From Anaerolineales bacterium (GTDB lineage Bacteria > Chloroflexota > Anaerolineae > 4572-78 > J111): a stretch of DNA of 64,000 nt. This document shows positions 24,996 to 33,498 of the stretch, piece by piece; the stretch's first letter is position 1, and each line of letters starts with the position of its first letter. Where the stretch lies: assembly GCA_015075185.1 (NCBI GenBank), contig JABTUW010000002.1, positions 1,240,001 to 1,304,000 on the forward strand. The letters run 5' to 3'. Under the pieces are notes generated by a model. That model did not search any database, was not told where the DNA came from, and was given only the letters and a program-made list of their open reading frames with translations. Position numbers and translations under genes: made by a program.

Positions 24996-25640
24996 ATGGC
25001 CGTCGAAAAACCCATTCGAGTGCTGATTGTTGATGATCACGCCATGGTCCGCAAGGGCCTGGCCGCATTCCTGCTGGTCAAAGCTGATCTGGAACTGGCC
25101 GGAGAGGCGAGCAACGGCGAGGAGGCGCTGCGTCTGTGCGAACAGCTTCGGCCCGAGGTCATTCTCATGGATTTGAAAATGCCCAAGCTGGATGGGGTGG
25201 CCGCCACTCGCGCCATTAAAAGCCGTTATCCCCACATCCAGGTTATTGCCCTGACCAGTTTCCAGGAGAAAGAACTGGTGCAGGAAGCGATCCGGGCTGG
25301 GGCAATCAGTTACTTATTAAAAAATGTTTCAGCCGACGATTTGGCCGAAGCCATCCGGGCGGCCAGCGCCGGCCGGTCTGTCCTCGACCCGCAAGCCCTC
25401 CAGGCTTTGGTCCAGGATGTTTCCCCGGCGGCCCCTGACCTGGGCCACGACCTGACCGCACGCGAGCGAGAGGTGCTGGCGCTGTTGGTGCAGGGCCTGA
25501 CCAACCCGGCCATAGCCGCCCGGCTGGTGGTCAGCCGGGCCACCGTCAAGGCTCATGTTAGCAGTATCCTGGCCAAGTTGGGCGCGTCGACCCGGGCTGA
25601 AGCCATTCGCCTGGCCCTGCAGCACCAGTTAGTCCCCTGA
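24996..25640 (+). CDS. NarL-family response regulator
   Basis: Partner of the preceding kinase, 214 residues. The receiver domain starts IRVLIVDDHAMVRKGLAAFL, with aspartate in VILMDLKMPKLDG, threonine in VIALTSF and lysine in YLLKNVSADDL. The DNA-binding domain reads LTAREREVLALLVQGLTNPA, then VSRATVKAHVSSILAKLG. The ATG at 24996 has AAAGG just upstream; an ATG at 24978 inside the kinase is the alternative. Target genes are unknown; GAPDH and a receiver protein follow. Confidence 0.9.
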   Translation: MAVEKPIRVLIVDDHAMVRKGLAAFLLVKADLELAGEASNGEEALRLCEQLRPEVILMDLKMPKLDGVAATRAIKSRYPHIQVIALTSFQEKELVQEAIRAGAISYLLKNVSADDLAEAIRAASAGRSVLDPQALQALVQDVSPAAPDLGHDLTAREREVLALLVQGLTNPAIAARLVVSRATVKAHVSSILAKLGASTRAEAIRLALQHQLVP

Positions 25641-25711
25641 CTAACCTGAAGATTAGCCACCTGGCTAATATGAAATCTCCCCAGATGTCCAATGCGTCCG
25701 GGAGGATTTTG

Positions 25712-26158
25712 TTGTATGATCAATTCAGAATGAAAAACGAGCAGGTTAACTCTCCGCAGATAAATATGAATGACCCAAACTCCAACCAACCAGAACCGGT
25801 GCGGGTATTTCTGGCCGATGGCCGGCTGCGGACCCGGACGGCGCTGCGTTTACTGTTAGAACAGCAGCCAGAGTTTCGCGTCGTGGGTGAGGCAGCCGAG
25901 ATTGGGAACCTGTTGGCACAAACCGCGGCTGTTTGTCCCCATCTGCTGCTGCTCGACTGGGAACTGCGCGGTTTTCGGGCCGATCTTCTGCCGGTCCTGC
26001 GAAAACAGCAGCCGCATTTAAAAGTGGTCGCTATGAGCACCCGGCCGGAAATCCGCTTGCTTGCCCTGGACGCCGGGGTCGATGCTTTCGTTTGCAAGGT
26101 TGACCCGCCGGAACACCTGCTGGTCTGCCTTGCCCAGGTGCGGCAAACGATCCGGTAA
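25712..26158 (+). CDS. Stand-alone receiver-domain protein
   Basis: Single receiver domain with no output domain. VRVFLADGRLRTRTALRLLL opens the domain, the aspartate is in HLLLLDWELRG, and the lysine is in AFVCKVDPPEHLL. The start is uncertain: a TTG at 25712 has GGAGG six bases upstream, while in-frame ATG codons occur at 25730 and 25766. It follows the NarL pair and could act as a phosphate sink or connector for it. Such receivers are often numerous in Chloroflexota. Confidence 0.72.
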   Translation: MYDQFRMKNEQVNSPQINMNDPNSNQPEPVRVFLADGRLRTRTALRLLLEQQPEFRVVGEAAEIGNLLAQTAAVCPHLLLLDWELRGFRADLLPVLRKQQPHLKVVAMSTRPEIRLLALDAGVDAFVCKVDPPEHLLVCLAQVRQTIR

Positions 26159-26267
26159 AAAACGAGCCTATCGCTCGTGAAAGCAATGCTGCAACGTCGT
26201 AAGGTTGCCGCATTATCAAACTGCCCTGTGGGCAAATCACACTTCATTATTTTTTCAGGAGGACATA

Positions 26268-27314
26268 ATGACAACTCGTAAAGTGCGTGTCGCGTTAAAT
26301 GGTTATGGCGTTATTGGCAAACGCATTGCCGACGCCGTGGCACTGCAAGAGGATATGGAATTGGTCGGTGTAGCCGACGTGGTGAGCGACTGGCGGATCA
26401 GAGTCGCCCAGGAGAAAGGTTATCCCATCTTTGCCGCTACTCCCGAAGCGGCCGCCGCGATGCGTGGGGCCGGCCTGGCCATGGCCGGCCAACTCGATGA
26501 TTTGTTAGGCCAGGTGGATGTGGTCGCCGATGCTGCGCCGAAGAAAATCGCGGCGGCGAACCTGGAGAAGTACCGGGCGGCCGGAGTTAAAGCCATCTTC
26601 CAGGGCGGCGAGAAGCACAGCCTGACCGGCCATTCCTTTGTGGCCCAGGCCAACTACGCGACTGCTTTGGGTCGAGAGATGACCCGCGTGGTTTCCTGCA
26701 ATACCACCAGTATTGTCCGCACCCTAGGCGCGCTGCATCAGGCCGGCTTGCTGAAAAAGGCTCGTGGCGTTTTGGTGCGCCGGGCCACCGACCCCTGGGA
26801 ATCTGACCACAGCGGAGTGATGAATACCGTCGTCCCGGAAAAGGACATCCCTTCACACCAGGGGCCGGATGCCCAAACCGTCATTCCTGAACTGGATGTG
26901 GTGACGATGGCGGTGGTGGCGGCCCACACTACCAGCCACTTGCATGCCTGGAGTGTCGAACTGACCCGACCGGCCAGCCGGGACGAAGTGTTGGAGGTCT
27001 TTCGCTCCGTCCCTCGGATTGCTTTCCTGCGGATGTCTGACGGCCTGGTGGCTCTTAACAGCACGCTGGAATTGATGAGTGATCTGGGCCGGCCGCGTGG
27101 TGACATGTGGGAAGTGGGGCTCTGGGCGGATGCCGTGACGGTGCGGGGCAGTGAGTTATTTTACAACTACCAGGTCTATAACCAGGCCATCGTCGTGCCG
27201 GAGACGATTGATGCCATTCGCGCTCTGACTGAACTTGAATCGGATGGCTTCCGTTCTATCGCTAAAACCGACCGGGCGCTAGGGATTGTACGTGACTTTG
27301 TGCGCCAGGTATGA
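26268..27314 (+). CDS. gap2: Type II (archaeal-type) glyceraldehyde-3-phosphate dehydrogenase
   Basis: Glycolytic/gluconeogenic enzyme of 348 residues, of the class otherwise typical of archaea. The NAD(P)-binding start is VRVALNGYGVIGKRIADAV. The catalytic cysteine is C144 in VVSCNTTSIVRTLGAL, matching the archaeal SCNTT motif rather than the bacterial SCTTN. VLVRRATDPWE and VVAAHTTSHLHAW follow as in archaeal GAPDH. The ATG at 26268 has AGGAGG eight bases before it. A strong terminator follows. Whether a second, bacterial-type GAPDH exists elsewhere cannot be seen. Confidence 0.88.
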   Translation: MTTRKVRVALNGYGVIGKRIADAVALQEDMELVGVADVVSDWRIRVAQEKGYPIFAATPEAAAAMRGAGLAMAGQLDDLLGQVDVVADAAPKKIAAANLEKYRAAGVKAIFQGGEKHSLTGHSFVAQANYATALGREMTRVVSCNTTSIVRTLGALHQAGLLKKARGVLVRRATDPWESDHSGVMNTVVPEKDIPSHQGPDAQTVIPELDVVTMAVVAAHTTSHLHAWSVELTRPASRDEVLEVFRSVPRIAFLRMSDGLVALNSTLELMSDLGRPRGDMWEVGLWADAVTVRGSELFYNYQVYNQAIVVPETIDAIRALTELESDGFRSIAKTDRALGIVRDFVRQV

Positions 27315-27349
27315 CACATCGAACCGGAAATACTGGACCTCTTGGAATC

Positions 27350-27387
27350 AAAAAGAGCAGCCGAGCGATGGCCCCGCTGCTCTTTTT
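27350..27387 (+). terminator. Intrinsic terminator after the GAPDH gene
   Basis: AAAAAGAGCAGC (27350-27361) and GCTGCTCTTTTT (27376-27387) form a perfect 12-base stem with a T-run on either strand, 36 bases after the GAPDH stop. Confidence 0.85.
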
Positions 27388-27543
27388 GCATCTCTTCCTG
27401 TCACCTTAATCCTGGCTCTCAGCCTCGGGTTAATGCCGACCCTGGCGATTGCCTATGCTCAAGAGCCGACGGCAGAACCGAGAGAAGAAGAGCCAAGCTG
27501 TCTTCAGTTTGTGCCTTTGACTCTTTATGGTTACACTCAGAGT

Positions 27544-29427
27544 ATGAGTTTAATCACCCTGGAAAATATTTCCAAACAGTATAGTGAACGTCTTCTGCTT
27601 GATCGGGTCGGTCTGCAAGTCAACGAAGGCGACCGTATCGGTTTGATCGGGATTAATGGCAGCGGTAAAAGCACGTTTTTACGCCTGGTAGCCGGGCTGG
27701 AAGCGTCGGATAGCGGCAGTATTGTAGCCCGGGGTGACATAAAAATCCAATATTTGCCTCAGGAACCGGTATTGAATGACTCGCTTACGGTGCTGGCTCA
27801 ACTATTTGAGAGTGACTCGGCGCAAGTACGCTTGCTGCGCGATTACGAGTGGGCCAGCCAGCAGTTGGAACAGCAGCCGGAGAGCGTTTACTGGCAAGAG
27901 CAACTGACCCGCTTAAGCGATCAGATGGAACGTGGCGGGGGTTGGTCGGTCGAAGCGTACGTTAAAGCTGTCTTGACCCGGCTGGGGATCACCAATTTTG
28001 CTGCCCCAATTGCCAGCCTGAGTGGGGGCGAGCGCAAGCGGGTGGCCCTGGCCCATGCCTTGATTGAGCGGGCCGACCTGCTCATCTTGGACGAGCCAAC
28101 CAACCATATTGATGCCGAAACCATCGCCTGGCTGGAAGAGTACCTGCTGACTCAGCCCGGTGCGCTGCTGATGGTTACCCACGACCGTTACTTTTTGGAT
28201 CGGGTGGTCAACCGGATTGTCGAGTTAGACCGCCGCCAGTTGGTTAGCTATCCCGGCAATTACAGCCGTTATCTTGAACTCAGCGCTGCCCGCCAGGAGA
28301 ACCTGGCTGCTGCCGAGGCTAAGCGGCAAAATTTGTTGCGCCGGGAGCTGGAATGGTTGCGCCGGGGGGCGCAGGCGCGCAGCACCAAGCAGAAGGCCCG
28401 TCAGCAGCGGGTCGCAGAATTGCAACAACTGGCTTACGACCGGGGCGACCAGACCGTTTCGCTGGCTCTGGCTAGCCGCCGCCTGGGGAAAAAGGTGCTG
28501 CAAGCCAGCGGTTTGAGCAAGGCTTATGAGGGGCGGTTGTTGTTTGAAAAACTGGATTTTTACCTGGAACCGGGGGATCGGATTGGGATCATCGGCCCCA
28601 ATGGGGCGGGCAAGAGCACAATGCTGAACATTCTGGCGGGAAGATTGGCTCCAGATAGCGGCATAGTCGAGTGGGGCGAGACGGTTCATCTGGGCTACTA
28701 CGACCAGCAGAGCAGCGCCCTGGATGAAGGCCTGCGGGTTATAGATTTCGTCGAGCAGGAAGCTCCGCTTATTCGCAGCAAGGATGGCAGCCTGATCAGT
28801 GCCTTTCAGATGCTGGAGTGGTTTCTGTTTCCGCGCCCCCAGCAGTATGCCTACATCGGTACGTTAAGTGGCGGAGAACGCCGCCGCCTGTACTTACTCT
28901 ATACGCTCATCCACCAGCCCAATGTGCTGTTCTTAGACGAGCCAACCAACGACCTTGATATTCAAACCTTGACGGTGCTGGAGGAGTTTCTGGATCACTT
29001 CCAGGGCGGCCTGGTTGTGGCCAGCCATGACAGATATTTTCTGGATCGCACGGTGGATTTTCTGGTCAGTTTTGAAGAAGGTCGGGTCAGCGCCCGCTAC
29101 CCTGCGCCGTTTGAAACCTACCTGCGCCTGAGGGCTGAGGAGTCACGCAACATCCCGGAGCGCCGATTTGAAACTCCTGTTTCTGGCAAAGCTGAGAACA
29201 AAACCCGTCCCCGCAAGCTGAGCTGGAAAGAGCAGCAGGAGTTGAATACTCTTGAAGCGCGAATTGAGGCTTTGGAGGCGCAAAAAGCTACCCTCCAGGC
29301 CGAGATCAACAACAGTGGTCACGACTACGTGCGCTTGCAAGCTCTGGCCGAAAAATTGCAGGCGCTTGAAACCGAATTAGAAACAACTTTGGAACGTTGG
29401 CTAGAATTATCGGAGTTAGCCGATTAG
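27544..29427 (+). CDS. uup: ABC-F family ATPase, Uup-like
   Basis: Soluble tandem ATPase of 627 residues acting at the ribosome rather than in transport. The first cassette has GLIGINGSGKSTFLRL, LSGGERKRVALAHAL and LLILDEPTNHID. The second has IIGPNGAGKSTMLNIL, LSGGERRRLYLLYTL and VLFLDEPTNDLD. A charged C-terminal coiled coil (about residues 545-627, starting LSWKEQQELNTLEARIEAL) is the Uup-type extension. I place the start at 27544 (MSLITLENISKQY); the frame stays open upstream with a signal-peptide-like stretch, discussed as a finding. No clear ribosome binding site is visible. Confidence 0.88.
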   Translation: MSLITLENISKQYSERLLLDRVGLQVNEGDRIGLIGINGSGKSTFLRLVAGLEASDSGSIVARGDIKIQYLPQEPVLNDSLTVLAQLFESDSAQVRLLRDYEWASQQLEQQPESVYWQEQLTRLSDQMERGGGWSVEAYVKAVLTRLGITNFAAPIASLSGGERKRVALAHALIERADLLILDEPTNHIDAETIAWLEEYLLTQPGALLMVTHDRYFLDRVVNRIVELDRRQLVSYPGNYSRYLELSAARQENLAAAEAKRQNLLRRELEWLRRGAQARSTKQKARQQRVAELQQLAYDRGDQTVSLALASRRLGKKVLQASGLSKAYEGRLLFEKLDFYLEPGDRIGIIGPNGAGKSTMLNILAGRLAPDSGIVEWGETVHLGYYDQQSSALDEGLRVIDFVEQEAPLIRSKDGSLISAFQMLEWFLFPRPQQYAYIGTLSGGERRRLYLLYTLIHQPNVLFLDEPTNDLDIQTLTVLEEFLDHFQGGLVVASHDRYFLDRTVDFLVSFEEGRVSARYPAPFETYLRLRAEESRNIPERRFETPVSGKAENKTRPRKLSWKEQQELNTLEARIEALEAQKATLQAEINNSGHDYVRLQALAEKLQALETELETTLERWLELSELAD

Positions 29428-29489
29428 GTGTGCAAAAGCTCATGTTTTATACGCCTAAGTTTAAGTCGTCAGACTCCTGAGGAAAGCCC

Positions 29490-30779
29490 TTGAAACCACT
29501 AAGAAATTTTCTGGGACGCCTGGGATTACTGCTGTTAGGAGCGTTACTACCTCTATTGGCCCTAGAACTTGGCGTGCGCTGGCTCCACCTGGCTCCGCCG
29601 CCCGAACCCAATCCGGCCATCTGGCAGCCCCACCCGCTGCTGAGCTGGTGGCACATCCCTTACAGCGGCGGCCTGTTCCACAGCCAGTATAATGAGTTCG
29701 AGGCCGAGGTGCGGATCAATGCCCGCAGCCTGCGTGACCGCGAGATTGGTTATGATAACCCCGCCGGGGCGCTGCGGGTTCTATCGCTGGCCGACTCTTT
29801 TGGCGAGGCGCTGCAAGTCAACCTGGAGCAGACCTATCACAAACAGCTTGAGGACTTGCTGGCCGACTCGCTGGGCCGGCCGGTGGAAGTGATCAATGGC
29901 GGTGTTGGCGGCTGGGGCACCGACCAGGAGGCCATTTTTTATGTGGCCGAGGGCTTTCGCTACGAGCCTAAGATCGTGCTGCTGGCTTTTTTTGTGCGTA
30001 ACGATACGGTCAATAATTACGGGCCGTTGGAGATTGCCAGCACGGGTGGGAGCCAACAGAAGGAGTTTTTTAGTCTATCGCCTTCGGGGGAGTTAGTGCC
30101 GCCCGCAGTGCGGGAAGAGTCTCAGGCTGAGGCTGAGTATGTATCAAATAATTCTCAGCCTCAGCCTTCGACGCAGCCTGACCACCGCCCACTGCTTCTG
30201 CCGCTGGCCGATAGCCTGTGGAACGGGTCGGCGCTGTACCGCTTGACCGTGCCCTACCTGCGCGATATTCCCCCCGTGGTCCAAAAGTTAGGTTCCAGCG
30301 GCATCCTGGGCGGCGAGGGCGTGGTCCGGGCGGGCCACCCGACCACGCCGGTCCACTTTTTTGTCTATCAATCCCCGCCTGAGGCTCAATTCGAAGCAGC
30401 CTGGGCCTTGACTGAGGCGATTATCAAACGGCTGCGAGATGAAGTGGAAAATCACGGAGCTAGATTGGCTATGGTAATTATCGGCGCGCCGGAGCAGGTC
30501 TATCCGCTGGAGGGGGAGCGCATGTTGGCGGCTAATCCCGGCTTGCAGGGATTGACCCTGGATTTGGAACTGCCCAACCGGCGGCTCAACGACTTTTTAA
30601 CCGCTGAGCGCATTCCCCATTTGGATTTACTGCCGGTCTTTCGCCAGGCTGCCGCCGATCCCAACACGCTCCCCCTTCACTTTCGTCACGATGGCCATTG
30701 GACGGTAGCCGGGCATCGGCTCGCAGCAGAGGCAATTCACGAGTTTTTGCAAAAGGAATTGAGCAGTTCCTTGAATTAA
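29490..30779 (+). CDS. SGNH/GDSL-like hydrolase, membrane-anchored
   Basis: Protein of 429 residues with one N-terminal hydrophobic anchor (LGLLLLGALLPLLALELGV) and an SGNH-fold domain. Block I reads VLSLADSFGEALQV (serine in ADSFGE), the glycine block is INGGVGGWGTDQE, the asparagine block is FFVRNDTVNNYG, and the catalytic pair at the end is RHDGHWTVAGHRLAAEAI. The fold is shared with carbohydrate esterases and AlgX/AlgJ-like acetyltransferases, so acting on extracellular polysaccharide is plausible. The start is a TTG with GAGGAAA upstream. A palindromic insertion encodes residues 212-226. Confidence 0.75.
   Translation: MKPLRNFLGRLGLLLLGALLPLLALELGVRWLHLAPPPEPNPAIWQPHPLLSWWHIPYSGGLFHSQYNEFEAEVRINARSLRDREIGYDNPAGALRVLSLADSFGEALQVNLEQTYHKQLEDLLADSLGRPVEVINGGVGGWGTDQEAIFYVAEGFRYEPKIVLLAFFVRNDTVNNYGPLEIASTGGSQQKEFFSLSPSGELVPPAVREESQAEAEYVSNNSQPQPSTQPDHRPLLLPLADSLWNGSALYRLTVPYLRDIPPVVQKLGSSGILGGEGVVRAGHPTTPVHFFVYQSPPEAQFEAAWALTEAIIKRLRDEVENHGARLAMVIIGAPEQVYPLEGERMLAANPGLQGLTLDLELPNRRLNDFLTAERIPHLDLLPVFRQAAADPNTLPLHFRHDGHWTVAGHRLAAEAIHEFLQKELSSSLN
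30124..30167. repeat. Long palindrome inside the SGNH hydrolase gene
   Basis: AGGCTGAGGCTGAG (30124-30137) and CTCAGCCTCAGCCT (30154-30167) are perfect 14-base arms with a 16-base spacer. They encode a polar Gln/Ala/Glu/Ser/Pro stretch between conserved blocks of the protein, consistent with an in-frame insertion. Confidence 0.65.
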
Positions 30780-31477
30780 TCCGAGTAGACGTGCTCGTAG
30801 TGTGGCAGCCCTCGCTCCAGGAGAACCGGGAGCATACGGGCCAGGTTGAGTGGTGTCCAGAGCGTGCCGCCAGCGCGAGTTGTGCCGCTCTCGATGGCCC
30901 AGCGCAAATCATCGGCGGTGCGGCCTTCGAACCAGGTGAAGGATTGACCAGCGGTAAAGGGCACGTGAGAGTCGCTGCCACCCAATGCGGCCAGATGCTG
31001 ACCCCGGCGGCAGACCAGCCACTCTCCCAGAGGGTTAGTCAGGAAATTGGTTGGAAAGCCGTTGCGCACTTCAACCGCATCCAGGGGTAGTTCAAAAATT
31101 TTTGTTCCCAATCCGCACATATAATTGAGCGTTGACCAGTGGCTGAAGGGATGAACGGCTACGGCCAGGCCGCCCTGGGCGTGAATGGCGTCAATGGCTT
31201 TGGCAGCGGTTTTGAACCTGGGCAGGGTGGATTTCAAGAACAGGCCGACTACATCGCCATCCATCGTTGAGAATTCCTGGCCTATAATCACTTCCAGCGG
31301 TAATCCCCGGCGCTTGGCGTAGGCGTGAGCTACCAGCGCGCCTTCCGCGGTGTCGTGATCGGTAATGGCGATGACCCGCAAATCAGTCTCGCTGGCAATA
31401 ATTTCAACCGTATCCTCGGGCGACATCAGGCCGTCGCTGCAAGTGGTGTGCAGATGGGTGTCGGCTTTGCTGTACAT
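30776..31477 (-). CDS. PHP-domain metal-dependent phosphoesterase
   Basis: Hydrolase of 233 residues of the PHP family (phosphoesterase or 3',5'-nucleoside bisphosphate phosphatase type). Metal ligands are visible in ADTHLHTTCSDG, AITDHDTAEGAL, IGQEFS, AVAVHPFSHW and ALGGSDSHV. I place the start at 31477 (MYSKADTHLH), with GGAAAGGAAA just upstream. Its last four bases overlap the convergent SGNH gene end. The substrate cannot be deduced. Confidence 0.82.
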   Translation of the reverse strand: MYSKADTHLHTTCSDGLMSPEDTVEIIASETDLRVIAITDHDTAEGALVAHAYAKRRGLPLEVIIGQEFSTMDGDVVGLFLKSTLPRFKTAAKAIDAIHAQGGLAVAVHPFSHWSTLNYMCGLGTKIFELPLDAVEVRNGFPTNFLTNPLGEWLVCRRGQHLAALGGSDSHVPFTAGQSFTWFEGRTADDLRWAIESGTTRAGGTLWTPLNLARMLPVLLERGLPHYEHVYSD

Positions 31478-31680
31478 GGAATTTCCTTTCCTTGAGTGTC
31501 CAAGTTGATTCTTCATCCTGAAGTATGGCACAAGACTATTGAAAATCAATGAGAAAAATATAGGGAAATGGTTAGACCCTTAACAAAAGGAGTAGGAAGT
31601 AGGGAGTAGGGGGTTATGAAATCCATCATCCCTGTTGTATAATTCTCCAAAATCTGAAAGCTGGAATCCGAAATCGAGTT

Positions 31681-33498
31681 ATGGATCAAACACATATTAG
31701 AAACTTTTGTATTATTGCTCACATTGACCACGGCAAAAGCACCCTGGCCGACCGTCTGCTACAAAGCACCGGCACCATCGCCGACCGGGATATGCAGGAG
31801 CAGGTTCTCGACGGGATGGACCTGGAGCGCGAAAAGGGTGTCACCATCAAAGCCTCCGCCGTGCGTATGCAGTATACTGCCGCCGATGGTCAAACCTATG
31901 AATTGAACTTAATTGACACCCCCGGCCATGTTGACTTCACTTACGAGGTCAGCCGGGCGCTGGCTGCGTGCGAGGGTGCGGTGCTGGTGGTAGATGCGAC
32001 CCAGGGCATCGAAGCCCAAACTCTGGCCAATCTCTACCTGGCCCTCGATTACAAATTGGAGATCGTGCCGGTAGTCAACAAGATTGACCTGGCCTCGGCC
32101 CGGCCCGAAGAAGTGGCCCAGGAAGTTGAAGACCTGATTGGCCTTGATGCGGCGGATGTGCTGCCGGTCAGCGCCAAAACCGGTATCGGCGTGAGCGAAC
32201 TGTTGGAGGCGATTGTGGAACGCATTCCGTCGCCGTCGGGCAAGTTCGACGCGCCGCTGCGTGCCCTGATCTTTGACAGCCACTACGATGCCTACAAAGG
32301 TGTTATCGCCTACATCCGGGTGGTGGATGGGCAGCTCAAAAAGGGCGACACGGTTCAACTCCTGGCAACCGAGCGGACCCTTGAGCCGTTGGAATTCGGA
32401 TTCTTTCGGCCCGGCATGCAACCCACCGACCAGCTCTCCGCCGGCGAAGTCGGTTACATTGCCACCGGTTTGAAGACAATCCGCGACGTGCGCGTGGGCG
32501 ATACGGTAGCCCATGCGTTAAATGCTGACCGCTCAACGTCAAACGTTGAAGCCCTGCCTGGCTACAACCCGATCAAGCCGATGGTTTTTGCCGGCTTTTA
32601 CCCAACCGAGGCCGAGGACTATAGCCTGCTCAAAGATGCGCTGGAAAAGCTGCAGCTCAACGACGCCTCGCTGGTGTACCAGCCGGAGTCGAGCCAGGCG
32701 CTGGGGTTTGGCTTTCGGGTGGGCTTTTTGGGCTTGTTCCATATGGAGATCATCCAGGAACGGCTGGAGCGGGAGTACGATCTTGACCTGCTGGCAACTT
32801 CGCCCAGCGTGGAGTACGAGATTGTCAAGACCAACGGCGAAAAGATGCTCATTGACAACCCGGCCGACGTACCCGACCCCACCACGATTGAAACCATCGC
32901 CGAGCCGTGGATGCACATCAGCATCTTCACCCCGGCAGATTACATCGGCCCGATTATGGACATCACCACCCGGCGGCGGGGCGAGTTTATCAAAATGGAG
33001 TACCTGGACGAAAAGCGGGTGCTGATGGAATATTACCTACCGCTGTCGGAGATGATTGTGGATTATTACGACCAACTCAAGAGCGCCACGCGCGGGTACG
33101 CTTCGCTGGATTATCGCTTTGAGGGCTACCGGCCCAGCGACCTGGTCAAGCTGGATGTGCTGGTCAACAGCGACCCGGTGGATGCGTTGAGCGTCATCGT
33201 CCACCGTGACCAGAGCTACAATCGCGGCCAGAAGCTGGTCAGCAAGCTGAAGGAGGTTATCCCCCGCCAGCAGTTTGTGGTGCCGATCCAGGCGGCGGTG
33301 GGCAAAAAGATCATCAGCCGGGCCAACGTGCAGGCCATGCGCAAGGATGTGCTGGCCAAGTGCTACGGCGGCGATATTACCCGCAAGCGCAAATTGCTGG
33401 AAAAGCAGAAGAAGGGTAAAAAGCGGATGAAAATGGTCGGCAGCGTCGAGATTCCCCAAGAGGCCTTTATGTCGGTACTAAGGTTGGGAGAGGAGTAA
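31681..33498 (+). CDS. lepA: Translation elongation factor 4 (LepA)
   Basis: Ribosome-associated GTPase of 605 residues. IAHIDHGKSTLADRLLQSTG is the P-loop, DTPGHVDFTYEVSRAL the switch II/G3, and VVNKIDLASA the G4 motif. The C-terminal KKIISRANVQAMRKDVLAKC and GGDITRKRKLLEKQKKGKKR are diagnostic of LepA. Between the GTPase and later domains, the segment NADRSTSNVEALPGY includes a small insertion encoded by a palindrome (32533-32549). The stop overlaps the start of the M32 carboxypeptidase (TAATG). Confidence 0.96.
   Translation: MDQTHIRNFCIIAHIDHGKSTLADRLLQSTGTIADRDMQEQVLDGMDLEREKGVTIKASAVRMQYTAADGQTYELNLIDTPGHVDFTYEVSRALAACEGAVLVVDATQGIEAQTLANLYLALDYKLEIVPVVNKIDLASARPEEVAQEVEDLIGLDAADVLPVSAKTGIGVSELLEAIVERIPSPSGKFDAPLRALIFDSHYDAYKGVIAYIRVVDGQLKKGDTVQLLATERTLEPLEFGFFRPGMQPTDQLSAGEVGYIATGLKTIRDVRVGDTVAHALNADRSTSNVEALPGYNPIKPMVFAGFYPTEAEDYSLLKDALEKLQLNDASLVYQPESSQALGFGFRVGFLGLFHMEIIQERLEREYDLDLLATSPSVEYEIVKTNGEKMLIDNPADVPDPTTIETIAEPWMHISIFTPADYIGPIMDITTRRRGEFIKMEYLDEKRVLMEYYLPLSEMIVDYYDQLKSATRGYASLDYRFEGYRPSDLVKLDVLVNSDPVDALSVIVHRDQSYNRGQKLVSKLKEVIPRQQFVVPIQAAVGKKIISRANVQAMRKDVLAKCYGGDITRKRKLLEKQKKGKKRMKMVGSVEIPQEAFMSVLRLGEE
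32533..32549. repeat. Palindrome inside lepA
   Basis: TCAACGT (32533-32539), spacer CAA, ACGTTGA (32543-32549). It is read in frame as part of DRSTSNVEA, in a loop where LepA proteins vary. It resembles the leader palindrome of lysW at 9511-9532. Confidence 0.5.
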
